Source: Cavia porcellus (Eukaryota; Chordata; Mammalia; Rodentia; Caviidae). From it: a stretch of DNA of 64,000 nucleotides. The stretch lies in NCBI RefSeq assembly GCF_034190915.1, contig NW_026947509.1, positions 33,612,767 through 33,676,766 of the forward strand, in the 5' to 3' direction. Each line of letters begins with the position of its first letter. Within the stretch, counting starts at the first letter, position 1. Positions 63,939 through 64,000 of this stretch are shown here, in pieces. The notes under the pieces are model-generated. The model was not told where the DNA came from and made no database searches. It saw nothing but the letters and a program-made list of their open reading frames with translations. The translations under genes and the position numbers were made by a program.

Positions 63939-64000
63939 AAAAAACAAAACAATCAAACCAAAAAATCCTGTACTGTCTATATCTAGGGCATGAGTTAATG

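Larger units (their letters stand above)
58340..64000 (-). other. GIGYF2: GIGYF2 intron (partial), upstream of the 4EHP-motif exon
   Basis: No match to the first coding exon was found, so the start codon and promoter lie further along. It holds B1-like and ID-like SINEs, two MIR-like pieces and a GA-rich tract. 58340-59290, 61860-62760 and 62910-63800 have no recognised feature. Confidence 0.85.

Noticed and set aside
58340..64000. First coding exon or promoter of GIGYF2
   Set aside because: Searched by eye on the minus strand for the expected short N-terminal coding exon and for a CpG-rich promoter; neither is present.

Overview
This is a mammalian, almost certainly rodent, nuclear DNA window. 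It is AT-rich, has large introns with GT-AG splice sites, and is crowded with SINEs. Two SINE families dominate. One is 7SL-derived and B1-like, carrying the rodent-type internal duplication (two successive 'ttcaaggccagcct' blocks). The other is tRNA-derived and ID-like, with a 'gatttagctcagtgg' A-box region, a 'gttcgatcc' B box and an A-rich tail. A MaLR-type solo LTR, several old L1 pieces and MIR fragments are also present. The SINE consensus does not look like mouse, rat or squirrel. I cannot name the genus from sequence alone.

Two protein-coding genes are present. GIGYF2 (GRB10-interacting GYF protein 2) runs on the minus strand across the whole window. Eleven internal coding exons (1,601 nt, about 533 codons) lie between 58339 and 6335, in transcription order 58339, 57139, 46680, 40203, 39308, 15047, 11315, 11006, 10759, 7773 and 6494. 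All have GT-AG sites and phases that chain without a break. The first coding exon lies above 64000. The rest of the GYF domain and the C-terminal half lie below 1. KCNJ13 (Kir7.1 inward-rectifier potassium channel) is complete and lies on the plus strand inside the 24.2-kb GIGYF2 intron 15048-39267. Its CDS is split into two exons (30305-30764 and 32863-33485) that together encode 360 residues. A TATA/CCAAT promoter and a 5' non-coding exon are proposed near 24136-24350.

Layout: 1-6334 is a GIGYF2 intron with L1 pieces and a solo LTR. 6335-11315 is a compact exon cluster with two very short introns (84 and 91 nt) and few SINEs. 11316-15047 is an intron plus the 180-nt exon. 15048-39267 is the host intron with KCNJ13. 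39268-40203 holds two small exons. 40204-58339 has large SINE-rich introns with three exons carrying the Gly-rich segment and the 4EHP-binding region. 58340-64000 is an intron.

The two genes are known to work in unrelated processes: GIGYF2 in 4EHP-dependent translational repression and mRNA decay, KCNJ13 in epithelial potassium transport. Their nesting is a conserved mammalian arrangement. I found no sign of a novel multi-gene system. The most notable structural observations are an extreme strand bias of B1-like SINEs, a diverged duplicated block in KCNJ13 intron 1, an in-frame alternative donor in GIGYF2, and G-rich tracts flanking a GIGYF2 donor site.
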